64,000 nt of DNA from Herbaspirillum sp. alder98 (GCF_020179755.1 NZ_JAIUCY010000003.1:434001-498000); one strand, 5' to 3'; counted from the stretch's first letter, positions 49,159-60,008 are shown. A program made the numbers and translations. The notes: generated by a model not told the origin, from the sequence alone.

Positions 49159-50622
49159 CTAATGGGTCTCCTGTTGAAGTTGCGTGACGGATTCAACGTT
49201 GACCAGATGCTGTACAACTCGCTCCATCTTCATGAAGCGTGAACCTTTTACCAAGACGGTCGCGCCAGTTGGCGCGGCCAGTGTGACGGCTGCATTGAGC
49301 GCGTCGATATCGGCGAAGTGGACCGCCTGGGCCGTCCCTTCGCCAGGGGTATTCTGATAGGCGTCGACCGCTTCGCGTGCCAGTTCGCCCAGCGCGTAGA
49401 AACGTTCCACGCCGCGCTCGCGCGCATAGGCGCCGATCTCGCGGTGGAACTGCGGGCCCTGATCGCCAACTTCACCCATGTCGCCCAGCACCAGCACGCG
49501 CGGGGCGGCAATGGTGGCCAGCACGTCGATGGCGGCGCGTACCGAATCGGGATTGGCGTTATAGGTGTCGTCGATCACCAGCGCACCGGAAATGGCCTGC
49601 TTGCGCTGCAACCGGCCATTGACCGGGGCGAAGGCCTGCAGGCCGCGCACCACGGCATCGACCGCAATGCCGGCACCCAGCGCGCAGGCGATCGCAGCCA
49701 GCGCATTGCGTACGTTGTGTTCGCCCACGGCGGCCAGTTCGACCGTAAAGCGGGCCGCTGGCACGGCAATGCCCTTGACGTGGACGCTGAGCGTGCTGCC
49801 GAAGGCGCCGCTGACATAGCTGGCGCCCACATCGGCGCTGTCGTCCAGGCCGAAGGTCAAGACCCGGCGCGCGCCGGCTTCTTCGCGCCAAAGCGCCGTG
49901 AAGTCGTCGTCGGACGGGAACACCGCCACGCCGTCGGGCGGCAGGTGCCGGATCACGGCGCCATTCTCGCGCGCCACGGCCTCCACGCTGGCCATGAATT
50001 CCTGGTGTTCGCGCTGGGCGTTGTTGACCAGCCCCAGCGTCGGCGCGGCAATACGCGACAACACGGCGATCTCGCCCGGATGGTTCATGCCCATCTCGAT
50101 GACGGCGGCGCGATGCGACGGCGCCAGCCGGAACAGCGTCAGGGGAACGCCGATTTCGTTATTGAAATTGCCTCGGGTGCCGAGATAGCCGTCTTCACCG
50201 AAAGCCGCGGCCAGGATCGCGACGATCATCTCCTTGACCGTGGTCTTGCCGTTGCTGCCGGTCACGCCGATCACCGGCACGCTATATATAGAACGCCAAC
50301 CATGCGCGATCTGGCCCAGCGCCGCACGCGCATCAGGCACCACGATGGCAGGCAGGGCCAGGCCCGGCACCAGTCGTTCGACCACCACCGCGCTGGCGCC
50401 GAGGGCCGCCACGTCGGCCAGGAAATCATGCGCATCGAAGCGTTCGCCACGCAGCGCCACGAACACACTGCCCGGCTTGATCGCGCGCGAGTCGGTCACC
50501 ACGTCGTTCAACGCCAGCACGCCCGCCGGGGCATTGGCCACCGTCACCGCAGGATGAGCCGAGGCGGCGCTTTCGGCGTCGCGGATCCATTGCAGCATCT
50601 GGGCGAAATCGAACCGCATCAT
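49159..50622 (-). CDS. murF: UDP-MurNAc-tripeptide--D-alanyl-D-alanine ligase
   Basis: 487 residues from the first of two adjacent ATG codons (50622), which overlaps the murE stop (ATGA); a longer frame into murE is not used. P-loop [46 protein letters not shown] and LGDMGEVGD. It completes the muramyl pentapeptide. The mraY start is only one or two bases after its stop. Confidence 0.97.
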   Translation of the reverse strand: MMRFDFAQMLQWIRDAESAASAHPAVTVANAPAGVLALNDVVTDSRAIKPGSVFVALRGERFDAHDFLADVAALGASAVVVERLVPGLALPAIVVPDARAALGQIAHGWRSIYSVPVIGVTGSNGKTTVKEMIVAILAAAFGEDGYLGTRGNFNNEIGVPLTLFRLAPSHRAAVIEMGMNHPGEIAVLSRIAAPTLGLVNNAQREHQEFMASVEAVARENGAVIRHLPPDGVAVFPSDDDFTALWREEAGARRVLTFGLDDSADVGASYVSGAFGSTLSVHVKGIAVPAARFTVELAAVGEHNVRNALAAIACALGAGIAVDAVVRGLQAFAPVNGRLQRKQAISGALVIDDTYNANPDSVRAAIDVLATIAAPRVLVLGDMGEVGDQGPQFHREIGAYARERGVERFYALGELAREAVDAYQNTPGEGTAQAVHFADIDALNAAVTLAAPTGATVLVKGSRFMKMERVVQHLVNVESVTQLQQETH

Positions 50623-52145
50623 GCGCCCCCCATCATGGTCGAGCGCGCCGCCAGGGCCAGCGCCACGTGGTCGGCATCGAGGAACGGCAGTTTCTTGCCG
50701 GCGATCTCCTGGTAGGCTTCGTGCCCCTTGCCGGCCAGCAGCACTACGTCGGCCTTGGTGGCATGGCGAATCGCCCACAGGATGGCGCCGGCGCGGTCTT
50801 CGATCACTTGCGGCTCGAGGCGGGCCATGCCGGCACGAATCTGGGCAATGATCGCCTTGGGATCTTCGCTGCGCGGGTTGTCGCTGGTGAGGATGACGTG
50901 GTCAGCCTGTTCGGCGACCTGTCCCATCTGCGGCCGCTTGCCGGGATCACGATCGCCGCCGCAGCCGAATACGCACCACAGCTCGCCATTGCGCTGGGCC
51001 GCCACCTGGCGCAGGGTCGACAGGGTCTTGTCGAGCGCGTCCGGTGTATGCGCGTAGTCGATCACGATCAGCGGCACGTCGGCGCCACCGAACTGCTGCA
51101 TGCGGCCGGGGGCAGCGCTGAGCGTGCCGACGGCGGCGATGACCGCATCCCATGCCAGGCCCCGTGCCAACAGCACGCCCATGATGCCCAGCACATTGCT
51201 GACATTGAAGCGCCCCACCAGTTGGGTCTTGACCTGGCCACTGCCGAAGGGCGACTCGACGTGGAATACGGTACCGGCATGACTGCTGCGAATTGCGCTG
51301 GCGTGCAGGGTCGGTACGCCGGCGGCCAGCGGATCGATCTGTTCTTCGATGGCGTAGCCGATCAGCGCCACCTGGCGCGCCTGCACCAGCGGCAGCAGGC
51401 GCACGCCCATGGCGTCGTCGAGGTTGATCACGGCGTGTTTCAGGCCATCCCACTCGAACAGCACGCGCTTGGCGGCTTCGTAGGTCGGCATGTCGCCGTG
51501 ATAGTCGAGGTGATCGCGGGTGAAATTGGTGAGCAGCGCCACGTCCACGTGCATGCCGTTCATGCGCCCCTGCGCCAGCCCGATCGAGGAAGCCTCAATG
51601 GCGACGCTGTCGACGCCGGCGCGGGACAACCCGGCCAGGCTGCGTTGCAGCAGCACCGCGTCCGGCGTGGTGTAGCCGGTCACATCGAACGCTTGCGGGC
51701 GACCACCCTGGAAACTGCCCACGCCCAGGGTGCCGATGACGCCGGTCGGACCTGTCCCCGGCGCACGCGAGAGGACCGAGCCCAGCCACCAGGCGCACGA
51801 GGTCTTGCCATTGGTGCCGGTCACCGCCACCGTGAACATCGATTGGTCGGGCTGGCGGTACCAGGCGGCGGCGATATCGCCGGCGAGCTGCTTGAGCTGT
51901 TCTACTGCCAGGTGCGGCACCTGCAACTGCTGCGGCCATTGATAGCCGTCGGCTTCGAACAGCACGGCGGCGGCGCCACGCTCGATGGCGTCCGCTATAT
52001 AAGAACGGCCGTCGGCGTCGCCCACATAGGCGAAGAATACGTCGCCGGGGCCAATGCGACGCGAATCGGCGGCCAGTTGCGCACCGGGTGCATTGGCCTG
52101 CAACCAGTCGCGGATGTCGTTGACGGAAAGCGCGCGCGAGGTCAT
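50619..52145 (-). CDS. murE: UDP-MurNAc-dipeptide--meso-diaminopimelate ligase
   Basis: 508 residues. P-loop VAVTGTNGKTS near 110, Mur central motif VIDYAHTPDALDKTL near 355, and the DNPR motif in LTSDNPRSEDP, which marks meso-diaminopimelate as the substrate. The start overlaps the ftsI stop (TAATG). Confidence 0.97.
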   Translation of the reverse strand: MTSRALSVNDIRDWLQANAPGAQLAADSRRIGPGDVFFAYVGDADGRSYIADAIERGAAAVLFEADGYQWPQQLQVPHLAVEQLKQLAGDIAAAWYRQPDQSMFTVAVTGTNGKTSCAWWLGSVLSRAPGTGPTGVIGTLGVGSFQGGRPQAFDVTGYTTPDAVLLQRSLAGLSRAGVDSVAIEASSIGLAQGRMNGMHVDVALLTNFTRDHLDYHGDMPTYEAAKRVLFEWDGLKHAVINLDDAMGVRLLPLVQARQVALIGYAIEEQIDPLAAGVPTLHASAIRSSHAGTVFHVESPFGSGQVKTQLVGRFNVSNVLGIMGVLLARGLAWDAVIAAVGTLSAAPGRMQQFGGADVPLIVIDYAHTPDALDKTLSTLRQVAAQRNGELWCVFGCGGDRDPGKRPQMGQVAEQADHVILTSDNPRSEDPKAIIAQIRAGMARLEPQVIEDRAGAILWAIRHATKADVVLLAGKGHEAYQEIAGKKLPFLDADHVALALAARSTMMGGA

Positions 52146-53926
52146 TACATACTCTCCTCGAGCGGTTCTTTGGGAATGATGATGTTGGTCACGCTGGAAT
52201 CGGGCGGCACATTGAGCGCCCGCAGCGCATTGGCCGCCACATTGGCAAACACCGGACCGGCCACCGGGCCGCCATAGTGCTGGCCGTTGCTCGGCTCATC
52301 GATCATCACCGCAATGATCAGGCGCGGGTCGGACATCGGGGCGATACCCGAGAACGACGCCACATACTTGCGCACGTACTTGCCGCCCTCGATCTTGTAG
52401 GCGGTGCCGGTCTTGCCGCCGACGCGATAGCCGGGCACCTGCGCCTGGGGTGCGGTGCCGCCCGGCGCGACTACGGTTTCGAGCATGCGGCGCATCTGCA
52501 GCGCGGTATTTTCGGAGATCACGCGCTGGCCGATCGGCGAATCGTTCACCTTGGTGAACGACAGCGGGATGATGTCGCCATTGCGGGCGAAGATCAGGTA
52601 GGCATGGGCCAGCTGGATCAGCGACACCGAAATGCCATGGCCGTAGCTCATCGTGGCCTGCTCGATCGGACGCCAGGATTTATACGGACGCACCCGTCCG
52701 GCCACGGCCCCCGGGAAACCGTACTTGGGCTGCTGGCCGAAGCCGACCGTGGTAAACATCTCCCACATTTCTTCCGGCGGCATCTGCAACGCGATCTTGG
52801 CGGTGCCGATGTTGGACGACTTCTCGATGATCTGCGCCACCGTCAGCGGACCGTGCGCGTGCGAGTCGCCGATGGTGGCGGTGCCGATGGTCATCTTGCC
52901 GGGGGAGGTCTGGAATACCGTCGAGGGCGTCACGCGATGGGTGTCCAGCGACAGCGCCACCGTAAACGGCTTCAGCGTCGAGCCTGGCTCGAAGGTGTCC
53001 GTCACGACCCGGTTGCGCAACTGGGCGCCGGTCAGCACCGAGCGATTGTTCGGGTTGTAGGTAGGCATGTTGGCCAGCGCCAGCACCTCGCCGGTCTTGG
53101 CGTCGACCACGATGATGCCGCCTGCCTTGGCCTTGTGTTTCTCGACCGCCTCTTTCAGCTGGGTGAAGGCGATGTACTGGATCTTGCTGTCGATCGACAG
53201 CGTCAGGTCGCGGCCGTCATGCGGCTCGCGGATCGATTCGATATCCTCGACCACGCGCCCGAGGCGGTCCTTGATGACGCGCCGGCTGCCGGTCATGCCG
53301 GCCAGGGTCTTTTGCGCGCCCAGCTCCATGCCATCCTGGCCGGCGTCCTCGACGTTGGTGAAGCCGACCACGTGCGCCATCACCTCGCCCTCGGGGTAGA
53401 AGCGCTTGTATTCCTTGCGGGTCTCGATGCCGGCGATGCCGAGCTTGACGATCTTGTCGGAGGTCTCTTGCTCGACCTGCCGCTTGAGGTACACGAAGCT
53501 GCGATCCGAATCGAGCTTCTTGCGCAGGTCGGCGTCGCTCATCTCGAGCAGGCGCGCCAGTTCGCGCAGTTTTTCGGGGGGCGCCGACTGGACGTCATCA
53601 GGGATCGCCCAGATCGCCTTGACCGGCACCGACGAAGCCAGCACCTGGCCGTTGCGGTCGGTGATCTTGCCGCGTGTGGCGGGCAACTCCAGGGTACGCG
53701 CATAGCGCGAAGCGCCCTGCTTCTGCAGGAAGTCGGTCGACACGCCCTGCAGCCAGAAGGCCCGCGCCACCAGCGTCACGAAGGCGGCGAACATGACGAA
53801 CAGCACGAAGCGCGAACGCCACGCCGGCAGCTTCACCTGCAGGATGGGGTTCGACGAAAACGCCACGCCCTTGGAGGCGGCGACGCGGCCGTTGGTCAGG
53901 TTGGTGCGCGGGGGCATGCGGGTCAT
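52145..53926 (-). CDS. ftsI: Division-specific peptidoglycan transpeptidase FtsI (PBP3)
   Basis: 593 residues. One transmembrane helix at residues 35-55; dimerisation region, then the transpeptidase domain with EPGSTLKPFTV (SxxK), EKSSNIGTAK (SxN) and VGGKTGTAYK (KTG). The N-terminal cytoplasmic tail of about 34 residues is basic. It cross-links septal peptidoglycan with FtsW. The start overlaps the ftsL stop. Confidence 0.97.
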   Translation of the reverse strand: MTRMPPRTNLTNGRVAASKGVAFSSNPILQVKLPAWRSRFVLFVMFAAFVTLVARAFWLQGVSTDFLQKQGASRYARTLELPATRGKITDRNGQVLASSVPVKAIWAIPDDVQSAPPEKLRELARLLEMSDADLRKKLDSDRSFVYLKRQVEQETSDKIVKLGIAGIETRKEYKRFYPEGEVMAHVVGFTNVEDAGQDGMELGAQKTLAGMTGSRRVIKDRLGRVVEDIESIREPHDGRDLTLSIDSKIQYIAFTQLKEAVEKHKAKAGGIIVVDAKTGEVLALANMPTYNPNNRSVLTGAQLRNRVVTDTFEPGSTLKPFTVALSLDTHRVTPSTVFQTSPGKMTIGTATIGDSHAHGPLTVAQIIEKSSNIGTAKIALQMPPEEMWEMFTTVGFGQQPKYGFPGAVAGRVRPYKSWRPIEQATMSYGHGISVSLIQLAHAYLIFARNGDIIPLSFTKVNDSPIGQRVISENTALQMRRMLETVVAPGGTAPQAQVPGYRVGGKTGTAYKIEGGKYVRKYVASFSGIAPMSDPRLIIAVMIDEPSNGQHYGGPVAGPVFANVAANALRALNVPPDSSVTNIIIPKEPLEESM

Positions 53927-54191
53927 TTGCCCCCCACCGTGAGGTATTGGGTGCGCGCCGCCGTCAGCGGCACCATATTGAGGTCGCGCCGGGCCAGCTC
54001 TTCGATACGGGCATTCTTGCCCAGGGTCGACTGATCGAGTTGCAACTGGGCCCAGTCGACATCGAGCTGGCGCGCCGCGCTCGATGCGCGTTCGATTTCG
54101 ATGAACAGGCTACGCGCCTTGTATTGGGCGCTGACCACCGCCAGCGAGCAGATCACCAGCACGGCCGTGAGCAGCAGGCACAGGCGACCGG

Positions 54192-54195
<4 letters not shown>
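53923..54195 (-). CDS. ftsL: Cell division protein FtsL
   Basis: 90 residues. A transmembrane helix at residues 5-24 ([18 protein letters not shown]) is followed by a heptad-like coiled coil ([29 protein letters not shown]). It bridges FtsB and FtsQ in the divisome. It overlaps rsmH and ftsI by four bases each. Confidence 0.93.
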
Positions 54196-55157
<962 letters not shown>

Positions 55158-55170
55158 GTTCAGCGCGCCG

Positions 55171-55599
55171 TCAGAAGGAAAAATTGCTCAATACATCGGG
55201 CATGCCCGCGGCCACGGCCTCGGACTCGCTCTCGGCCAGCTTGGCGGCATCCCAGATCTCGAAGTGACTACCCATGCCCAGCAACATCACATCGCGCTGC
55301 AAGCCCACTGCCGCGCGCAACTCGGGCGCCACCAGGATGCGACCGGCGCTGTCGAATTCGACATCGGACGCATTACCCAGGAAGATGCGCTGCCACGCAC
55401 GTGCCGACATCGGCCACGCGGCGATCTGGTCGCGATGCGATTCCCAGGTGGGCCGGGGGAAGAACAACAGGCAGCCATGCGGATGACGGGTCAGCGTGAC
55501 GCGACCTTCGCACTGCACCATCAGGGCGTCACGATGCTTGGCCGGAATGGTCATCCGGCCCTTGGCATCGAGATTGAGTGCTGACGCGCCCTGAAACAC
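55171..55599 (-). CDS. mraZ: Transcriptional regulator MraZ
   Basis: 142 residues from GTG at 55599 (AGGA about nine bases upstream). A longer frame to 55734 would read through the operator region and adds nothing MraZ-like. Two AbrB-like domains: [17 protein letters not shown] and [16 protein letters not shown]. MraZ forms a ring and represses the dcw operon by binding TGGG-type repeats. Its own boxes are at 55686-55720. It is the first gene of the cluster. Confidence 0.95.
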   Translation of the reverse strand: MFQGASALNLDAKGRMTIPAKHRDALMVQCEGRVTLTRHPHGCLLFFPRPTWESHRDQIAAWPMSARAWQRIFLGNASDVEFDSAGRILVAPELRAAVGLQRDVMLLGMGSHFEIWDAAKLAESESEAVAAGMPDVLSNFSF

Positions 55600-55685
55600 T
55601 GTTTTTTTCCTGTCGCTGGTAGCGAGTGAAACTGCTGATCGGGTGGTTTTCAACGGGAGCGAATGCAAACAACTTTGCAAAACAC

Positions 55686-55720
55686 CCCACAAAAAAACAC
55701 TTTTTGACACTGCCGCCCAC
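55686..55720 (-). promoter_or_regulatory. Four MraZ boxes with 10-bp spacing
   Basis: On the minus strand the pentamers GTGGG (55716-55720), GTGTC (55706-55710), GTGTT (55696-55700) and GTGGG (55686-55690) stand exactly ten bases apart. MraZ in E. coli and relatives binds TGGGN repeats with five-base spacers, so this is the expected autorepression site. The two outer boxes match best. Confidence 0.8.
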
Positions 55721-55747
55721 TTTAGTGGATGCACTATTACAGGTCAA
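55719..55747 (-). promoter_or_regulatory. Promoter of the dcw cluster
   Basis: TTGACC (55742-55747), 17 bases, TAAAGT (55719-55724) on the minus strand: close to the sigma-70 consensus. The predicted start (about 55712) lies inside the MraZ boxes, consistent with repression by occlusion. Confidence 0.7.
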
Positions 55748-56302
55748 GCAGTAAACGGAGGAATAAACCGGGATTTTGCCAATAAAGTCAAAGACTTAGC
55801 GCACTTCCTTAAAACACCTCGGGAAATGGATTATCGAAGAAAATGAAGGACTTATGCACCACATTGAATGTGCAACCTGAGATATACACATGTGTTTATC
55901 GACAAGATTGCACAACGGCGCGGTTTTGCGGGCGATGAGCGGTACACTTCTGCGTTCGATGTCACCAAGATCGATCACCGAACGAGGCATGTCATTTCGA
56001 TCACGGAGTGCGAGTCGAGTGGAATGATCGTGAGCGTGGGGACATTGATTTTGCACTGCAACTTTAGTTCACTTACCGGCTTCAACGAAGTGGTGAATGC
56101 ACTTAAAACTGTAACGAGGCCTTTTTTACTTTGACTAATACGGCTCGCTACTTTTACTATCCACGTTTTTGGGGATATCGGCTCGAAACAGATTTTTACC
56201 TGCCCTCAGGCGCTGTCGATATTTTTGAAACAAGGGCTGGACCGAATGAGCCAGATCGGCTGAAAAGCAGATAGGGCTTGCGGATCCGGCGCATACCAGT
56301 GC
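55748..56302. other. Intergenic region between mraZ and HU
   Basis: About 550 bases, AT-richer than the cluster. Overlapping frames on both strands (for example 55868-56134 plus and 55796-56056 minus) have no ribosome site and no family pattern. No tRNA or repeat array was seen. It carries the divergent promoters of mraZ and the HU gene. Confidence 0.5.
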
Positions 56303-56308
56303 TAAAAT
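56303..56308 (+). promoter_or_regulatory. Extended -10 element of the HU gene
   Basis: TGCTAAAAT contains an extended -10 (TGn-TAAAAT), 32 bases before the HU start. No good -35 box is present at 17 bases, which extended -10 promoters can tolerate. Confidence 0.45.
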
Positions 56309-56340
56309 CTCGGCACCTTAACAGTGAAAGGAATTTTAAA

Positions 56341-56625
56341 GTGAACAAATCTGAATTGGTTGACGTTATCGCCGCTGATACTGATCTCTCCAAGGCTGCT
56401 GCCCAGCGCGCGCTGGACTCCGTCATCGAGAACATCATCAAGGCTGTTACCAAGGGCGATACAGTGCAATTGGTTGGTTTCGGTTCGTTCTCCACAGGCA
56501 AGCGCGCTGCACGTACCGGCCGCAACCCGCAAACTGGCGAAGAGATCAAGATCGCTGCAGCGACTACGGTCAAGTTCTCGGCTGGCAAGGCTTTCAAGGA
56601 AGCCGTGAACAAGAAGAAGAAATAA
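56341..56625 (+). CDS. hupB: Nucleoid-associated protein HU
   Basis: 94 residues from GTG at 56341, with AAAGGAA upstream; a frame extending to 56278 is not used. The start [11 protein letters not shown], the helix-turn-helix base and the beta-arm [13 protein letters not shown] are typical, and the C-terminus is Lys-rich. HU bends and compacts DNA. Single gene with its own terminator. The alpha/beta subtype cannot be fixed. Confidence 0.95.
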   Translation: MNKSELVDVIAADTDLSKAAAQRALDSVIENIIKAVTKGDTVQLVGFGSFSTGKRAARTGRNPQTGEEIKIAAATTVKFSAGKAFKEAVNKKKK

Positions 56626-56631
56626 TTCCCG

Positions 56632-56675
56632 AATTTGAATGCCATGAATCTCATGTTCATGGCATTCAAATTTTC
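56632..56675 (+). terminator. Intrinsic terminator of the HU gene
   Basis: AATTTGAATGCCATGAA and its inverted copy flank a seven-base loop (stem 56632-56648 with 56656-56672), followed by TTTT. Confidence 0.9.
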
Positions 56676-56830
56676 CTCCCCTCACTGCCGTCCCGCATTA
56701 CGCCTCAGCCCCTCCCCTCAGTCCCCCTCGGCTTTCGGGCAATTGCATTGCGCTCCACCCGCCATTCGGCATTCCTGTTTTTCTGCTTCCTCCCCTGCTT
56801 CCCCGCATTTCATCGATACCGCCCGCGCCT

Positions 56831-57508
56831 TCACATGTAGTGCATCTCCAGCGTGATCGAGCCATCCAGCTGCATCCGGTCGGTCACCTTCAGTTCGCTG
56901 TTGGGCGCCAGCATCGCGCGCACCCGCAATGTTCCACTGATCGTGGTGTAGGCGCCCGGCAGCAAGGTGCCGGGCGCGGCCCAGGTATTGACTACCCCGC
57001 TGCGCATGCGGCCGGCGTCGCGCTTGATCCAGCTCCTGCCTGCCTCCTGGATGCCTGCGCGTGATGCGATGGTGTCGACCTGCTCGCCATCGCCGATGAA
57101 ACTGCCCGGCACGAAAATCACTTCGTAGCCGCCCAGTTTCTTGCGCCCCGAGGTGCCAAGGCCGAACAGATCTTCCCTGAAACTGCCGTCGACCACCAGC
57201 CGCTGCCTGGGCTGGAGCAGCTGCTGCGCCACGCTGCCGGCGCGATTGTCTTGCGGCTTGATGCCTACCCGGGTAGGCGCATCGCAGGTGATGACAATGG
57301 CCAGGTCGCGCTCCATCGGAACCCCTTCGCTAGCGGCCTCGGTCGACTGCAGGTTGCCCAGGTCAAAGGTCGAGTCGCCGGCCAGTTGCGGGATACAGGC
57401 GGTAGGCTTGATGACACCCCCGATCCGCAGCGCCGATTTCTGTGCGACGCTGGTGCCGCAGAAGGTCGCCAGGAAAACCAGCATCAGCGTGGACAACGGC
57501 TTTTTCAT
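56831..57508 (-). CDS. DUF1120 exported protein
   Basis: 225 residues from the ATG at 57508 (GAGG upstream); a TTG five codons earlier is less likely. Signal peptide (LMLVFLATFCGTSVA-QK). The mature part starts LRIGGVIKPTACIPQL, has a Cys pair (CIPQL and TCDAP) and a DGSITLEMHYM end, the DUF1120 pattern. DUF1120 resembles pilin-like or fimbrial beta-sandwich subunits, but no usher or chaperone gene is near. Function unknown. Confidence 0.75.
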   Translation of the reverse strand: MKKPLSTLMLVFLATFCGTSVAQKSALRIGGVIKPTACIPQLAGDSTFDLGNLQSTEAASEGVPMERDLAIVITCDAPTRVGIKPQDNRAGSVAQQLLQPRQRLVVDGSFREDLFGLGTSGRKKLGGYEVIFVPGSFIGDGEQVDTIASRAGIQEAGRSWIKRDAGRMRSGVVNTWAAPGTLLPGAYTTISGTLRVRAMLAPNSELKVTDRMQLDGSITLEMHYM

Positions 57509-57746
57509 CAAGATTTCCCTCAATATGAGACATGGCTACGGCCAGGCCAACCTCGCAAAAAACCTGCGCAGGATCACGGTTGCGTTCGATTCGGAGACAA
57601 CATTCTGACGAGCGGACGAAACGTGTCCAATAAGAAAATTCTTAAAAAATGATCATAAAAAATCCCTTGCACCTCCGGGGAAAGCACAGCTGGCGATTGC
57701 CGAAGCCAGCACAGACCGGTACGCGCACCCCATGACAACGGCCAGC

Positions 57747-57796
57747 TTGCCGCCGCCGGCATCTGCACCTAGAATCAATTTGTACCGATTGGTACA
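57747..57796 (+). promoter_or_regulatory. Promoter and TetR operator of the DUF1348-TetR operon
   Basis: TTGCCG (57747-57752), 17 bases, TAGAAT (57770-57775). TGTACC-GATT-GGTACA (57781-57796) is a perfect inverted repeat covering the expected start of transcription, a typical place for TetR autorepression. Confidence 0.65.
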
Positions 57797-57829
57797 GAAC
57801 CAACAGATCACTGCCCACCAGGAGCCATC

Positions 57830-58306
57830 ATGAGCATCGCCCAACGACCACCATTGCCCCCTTTCACGCTGGAGAGCGCCGCCAAGAAGGCGCGCGCCGC
57901 CGAGGACGCCTGGAATTCGTGCGACCCGCAGCGCGTCTCGATGGCCTATACCGAAGACAGCCGCTGGCGCAACCGCGCCGACTTCGTCCATGGCCGCGCC
58001 GAGATCGTGCAGTTCCTGGCAGGCAAATGGCAGCGCGAGCAGCAATATCGCCTGATCAAGGAAGTCTGGGCCTGCAGCGGCAATCGGATTGCCGTGCGCT
58101 TCGCCTATGAATGGCAGGACGCGGCAGGAAGCTGGTTTCGCTCCTACGGCAACGAGAACTGGGAATTCGATGAGAACGGCCTGATGGCAGTGCGCCATGC
58201 CTCGATCAATGACCTGCCCATCAGCGAAGCCGAGCGCAAATTTCACTGGGACCGCTCGGCACCACGTCCGGCCGACCATCCCGGCCTGTCGGACCTGGGT
58301 CTCTGA
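57830..58306 (+). CDS. DUF1348 NTF2-like protein
   Basis: 158 residues, AGGAG six bases upstream of the ATG. The pattern [36 protein letters not shown], then [11 protein letters not shown] and [15 protein letters not shown] is the DUF1348 signature. The fold is NTF2/SnoaL-like; no enzyme activity is established. It is co-transcribed with the TetR gene that begins at its stop (TGATG), so the regulator probably senses something this protein deals with. Confidence 0.88.
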   Translation: MSIAQRPPLPPFTLESAAKKARAAEDAWNSCDPQRVSMAYTEDSRWRNRADFVHGRAEIVQFLAGKWQREQQYRLIKEVWACSGNRIAVRFAYEWQDAAGSWFRSYGNENWEFDENGLMAVRHASINDLPISEAERKFHWDRSAPRPADHPGLSDLGL

Positions 58307-58851
58307 TGGCAGTGGAGCGCGACGCGCTGGTGCCGCAACTGGCCGAGGTATTTCGCACGCACGGCTTCGAAGGCGCCAGCCTGGCGCGGATCACGGCTGC
58401 CGTCGGCCTGGGCAAAGGCAGCCTGTATCACGCCTTCCCGGGCGGCAAGGATGAAATGGCCGAAGCGGTGCTGGCCCACATCGAGCGCTGGTTCGAGGAA
58501 GAGGTGTTTGCGGTGCTGCGCGCCGAAGCCGCCACCGGTATCGCCCGCATGTTCGACGCCTGCGAGCGCTACTTCCACTCGGGTCAGCGGGTCTGCATCG
58601 TGGGCGTGTTTGCCCTGTCGGATACGCGGGACCGCTTTGCACAAGCGGTCAGCCGGTATTTCGCCAACTGGACCGACGCACTCCAGGGCGCACTGCTGCG
58701 CGCCGGACATCCCCCGGAGAACGCCCGGGCGCTGGCCGAAGATATCGTGGGTGCGATCCAGGGTGCGCTGGTGCTGGCCCGTGCCGTCGACGATGCCGAA
58801 CAGTTCGTGCGCACGCTGGCGCGTTGGCGGCAGCGTGCGTTGATCAGTTGA
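58306..58851 (+). CDS. TetR/AcrR-family transcriptional regulator
   Basis: 181 residues. The N-terminal HTH is at residues 6-55: VPQLAEVFRTHGFEGASLARITAAVGLGKGSLYHAFPGGKDEMAEAVL. The C-terminal ligand domain is helical with IVGVFALSDTRDRFAQAVSRYFANW, similar to the LmrA/YxaF type. It starts at the DUF1348 stop, so it is translated as a coupled unit and likely represses the operon through the palindrome at 57781-57796. Confidence 0.9.
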   Translation: MAVERDALVPQLAEVFRTHGFEGASLARITAAVGLGKGSLYHAFPGGKDEMAEAVLAHIERWFEEEVFAVLRAEAATGIARMFDACERYFHSGQRVCIVGVFALSDTRDRFAQAVSRYFANWTDALQGALLRAGHPPENARALAEDIVGAIQGALVLARAVDDAEQFVRTLARWRQRALIS

Positions 58852-58856
58852 GTTGA

Positions 58857-60008
58857 TCAGGCCCCGAGGTCGGCCAGCGGGTGCTGCGCCGGCGGCCACG
58901 GGTCTGCGAAGAAACCCTCCACCCACGATGGCGTAGCTTCAGCCAGGGTGGCTGGTTGCCACTTCGGTTTCTGGTCTTTCTCGACAATCAGCGCGCGTAT
59001 GCCTTCGACGAAATCGGGCCGCGCCGCGCAATGCAGCGAGACCACGAACTCAAGCCTGAATACCTGCGCCAGCGACATATGCCGCACCTTGCGTTGCAAG
59101 GCGTAGGCCAGCGCGGCCGAACCGGGTGCGCCGGCGCGCAGCGTGGCGGCGGCCTTCTGCAACCAGGCGTCGTCCGCATCGATGGCCAGGATGGCGTCGA
59201 CCACGGCCCCCAGGTCAGCCTGGCGGCACAAGCGGTCGACCAGATCATAGTGCTGGCGCAGGTTGGAGGGCGCAAATGGCGTCTGGCCATCGGCTTCACT
59301 GGCGCGCTGCGCCTCGAGCAGCACGCCATCCAGCAACTGCGCGTCGTCGCCCTGGCCCCATGGCTGGGCCAGCAGCGTATCGATCAGCGCCGGCTTCGAT
59401 GCTTGCACCAGACGATAATCGGCCAGGTTGGCAAACACCGCGTCGGCGGCATTGAGGTTGGCGCCGGTCAGCGCCAGGAACAGGCCGGTCTTGCCCGGCA
59501 TGCGCGCCAGGAACCAGCTGCCGCCGACGTCCGGATACAGGCCGATGGTGATCTCGGGCATGGCCAGGCGCGAGCGCTCGGTCACCACCCGGTGGCTGCA
59601 GCCGGCCATCAGGCCGATGCCGCCACCCATGACGATGCCGTGCCCCCAGGCCAGGATCGGCTTGCCGAAAGTGTGGATCAGGTAATCGAGCCGGTATTCG
59701 TGTTCGAAGAACTCGGCGGCGTAGCGATTGGCGCGGATATCCCCGCGCTCGGGCGAGGCATGATGATCGCGCATGGTGCGATAGAGCTGCTGCAGGTCGC
59801 CGCCGGCGCAGAAGGCTTTTTCGCCCTGCGCCTGCAGGATCACCAGCGCGACCTGCGGATCGGCCTGCCAGGCGCGCAACTGCGGCGTCAGCAGGTTGAC
59901 CATCTCCAGCGAGATGGCATGCAGCGTCTTTTCGGAAGCCAGCGTGGCTACGCCGATGCGGCGGCCGTTGGCGGCGACCAGCTCTTCAAACAAAACCGGT
60001 GGATACAT
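58857..60008 (-). CDS. Enoyl-CoA hydratase/isomerase family, 3-hydroxyisobutyryl-CoA hydrolase-like
   Basis: 383 residues, a length that fits 3-hydroxyisobutyryl-CoA hydrolase (HIBCH) better than crotonases of 260 residues. The crotonase oxyanion segments are FCAGGDLQQLYR and ILAWGHGIVMGGGIGLMAGC; MPEITIGLYPDVGGSWFLARMPG contains the conserved Glu and Asp. C-terminal HIBCH extension (FVEGIRALIVEKDQKPKW). It would hydrolyse 3-hydroxyisobutyryl-CoA in valine breakdown. It is convergent with the TetR gene and has no operon partner. Confidence 0.88.
   Translation of the reverse strand: MYPPVLFEELVAANGRRIGVATLASEKTLHAISLEMVNLLTPQLRAWQADPQVALVILQAQGEKAFCAGGDLQQLYRTMRDHHASPERGDIRANRYAAEFFEHEYRLDYLIHTFGKPILAWGHGIVMGGGIGLMAGCSHRVVTERSRLAMPEITIGLYPDVGGSWFLARMPGKTGLFLALTGANLNAADAVFANLADYRLVQASKPALIDTLLAQPWGQGDDAQLLDGVLLEAQRASEADGQTPFAPSNLRQHYDLVDRLCRQADLGAVVDAILAIDADDAWLQKAAATLRAGAPGSAALAYALQRKVRHMSLAQVFRLEFVVSLHCAARPDFVEGIRALIVEKDQKPKWQPATLAEATPSWVEGFFADPWPPAQHPLADLGA

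Noticed and set aside
52277..54034. 585-residue plus-strand frame opposite ftsI and ftsL
   Set aside because: Shadow of ftsI; no motif, no ribosome site.
55796..56134. Overlapping frames of 86-88 residues between mraZ and HU
   Set aside because: No ribosome site, codon bias unlike the neighbours, overlapping on opposite strands.
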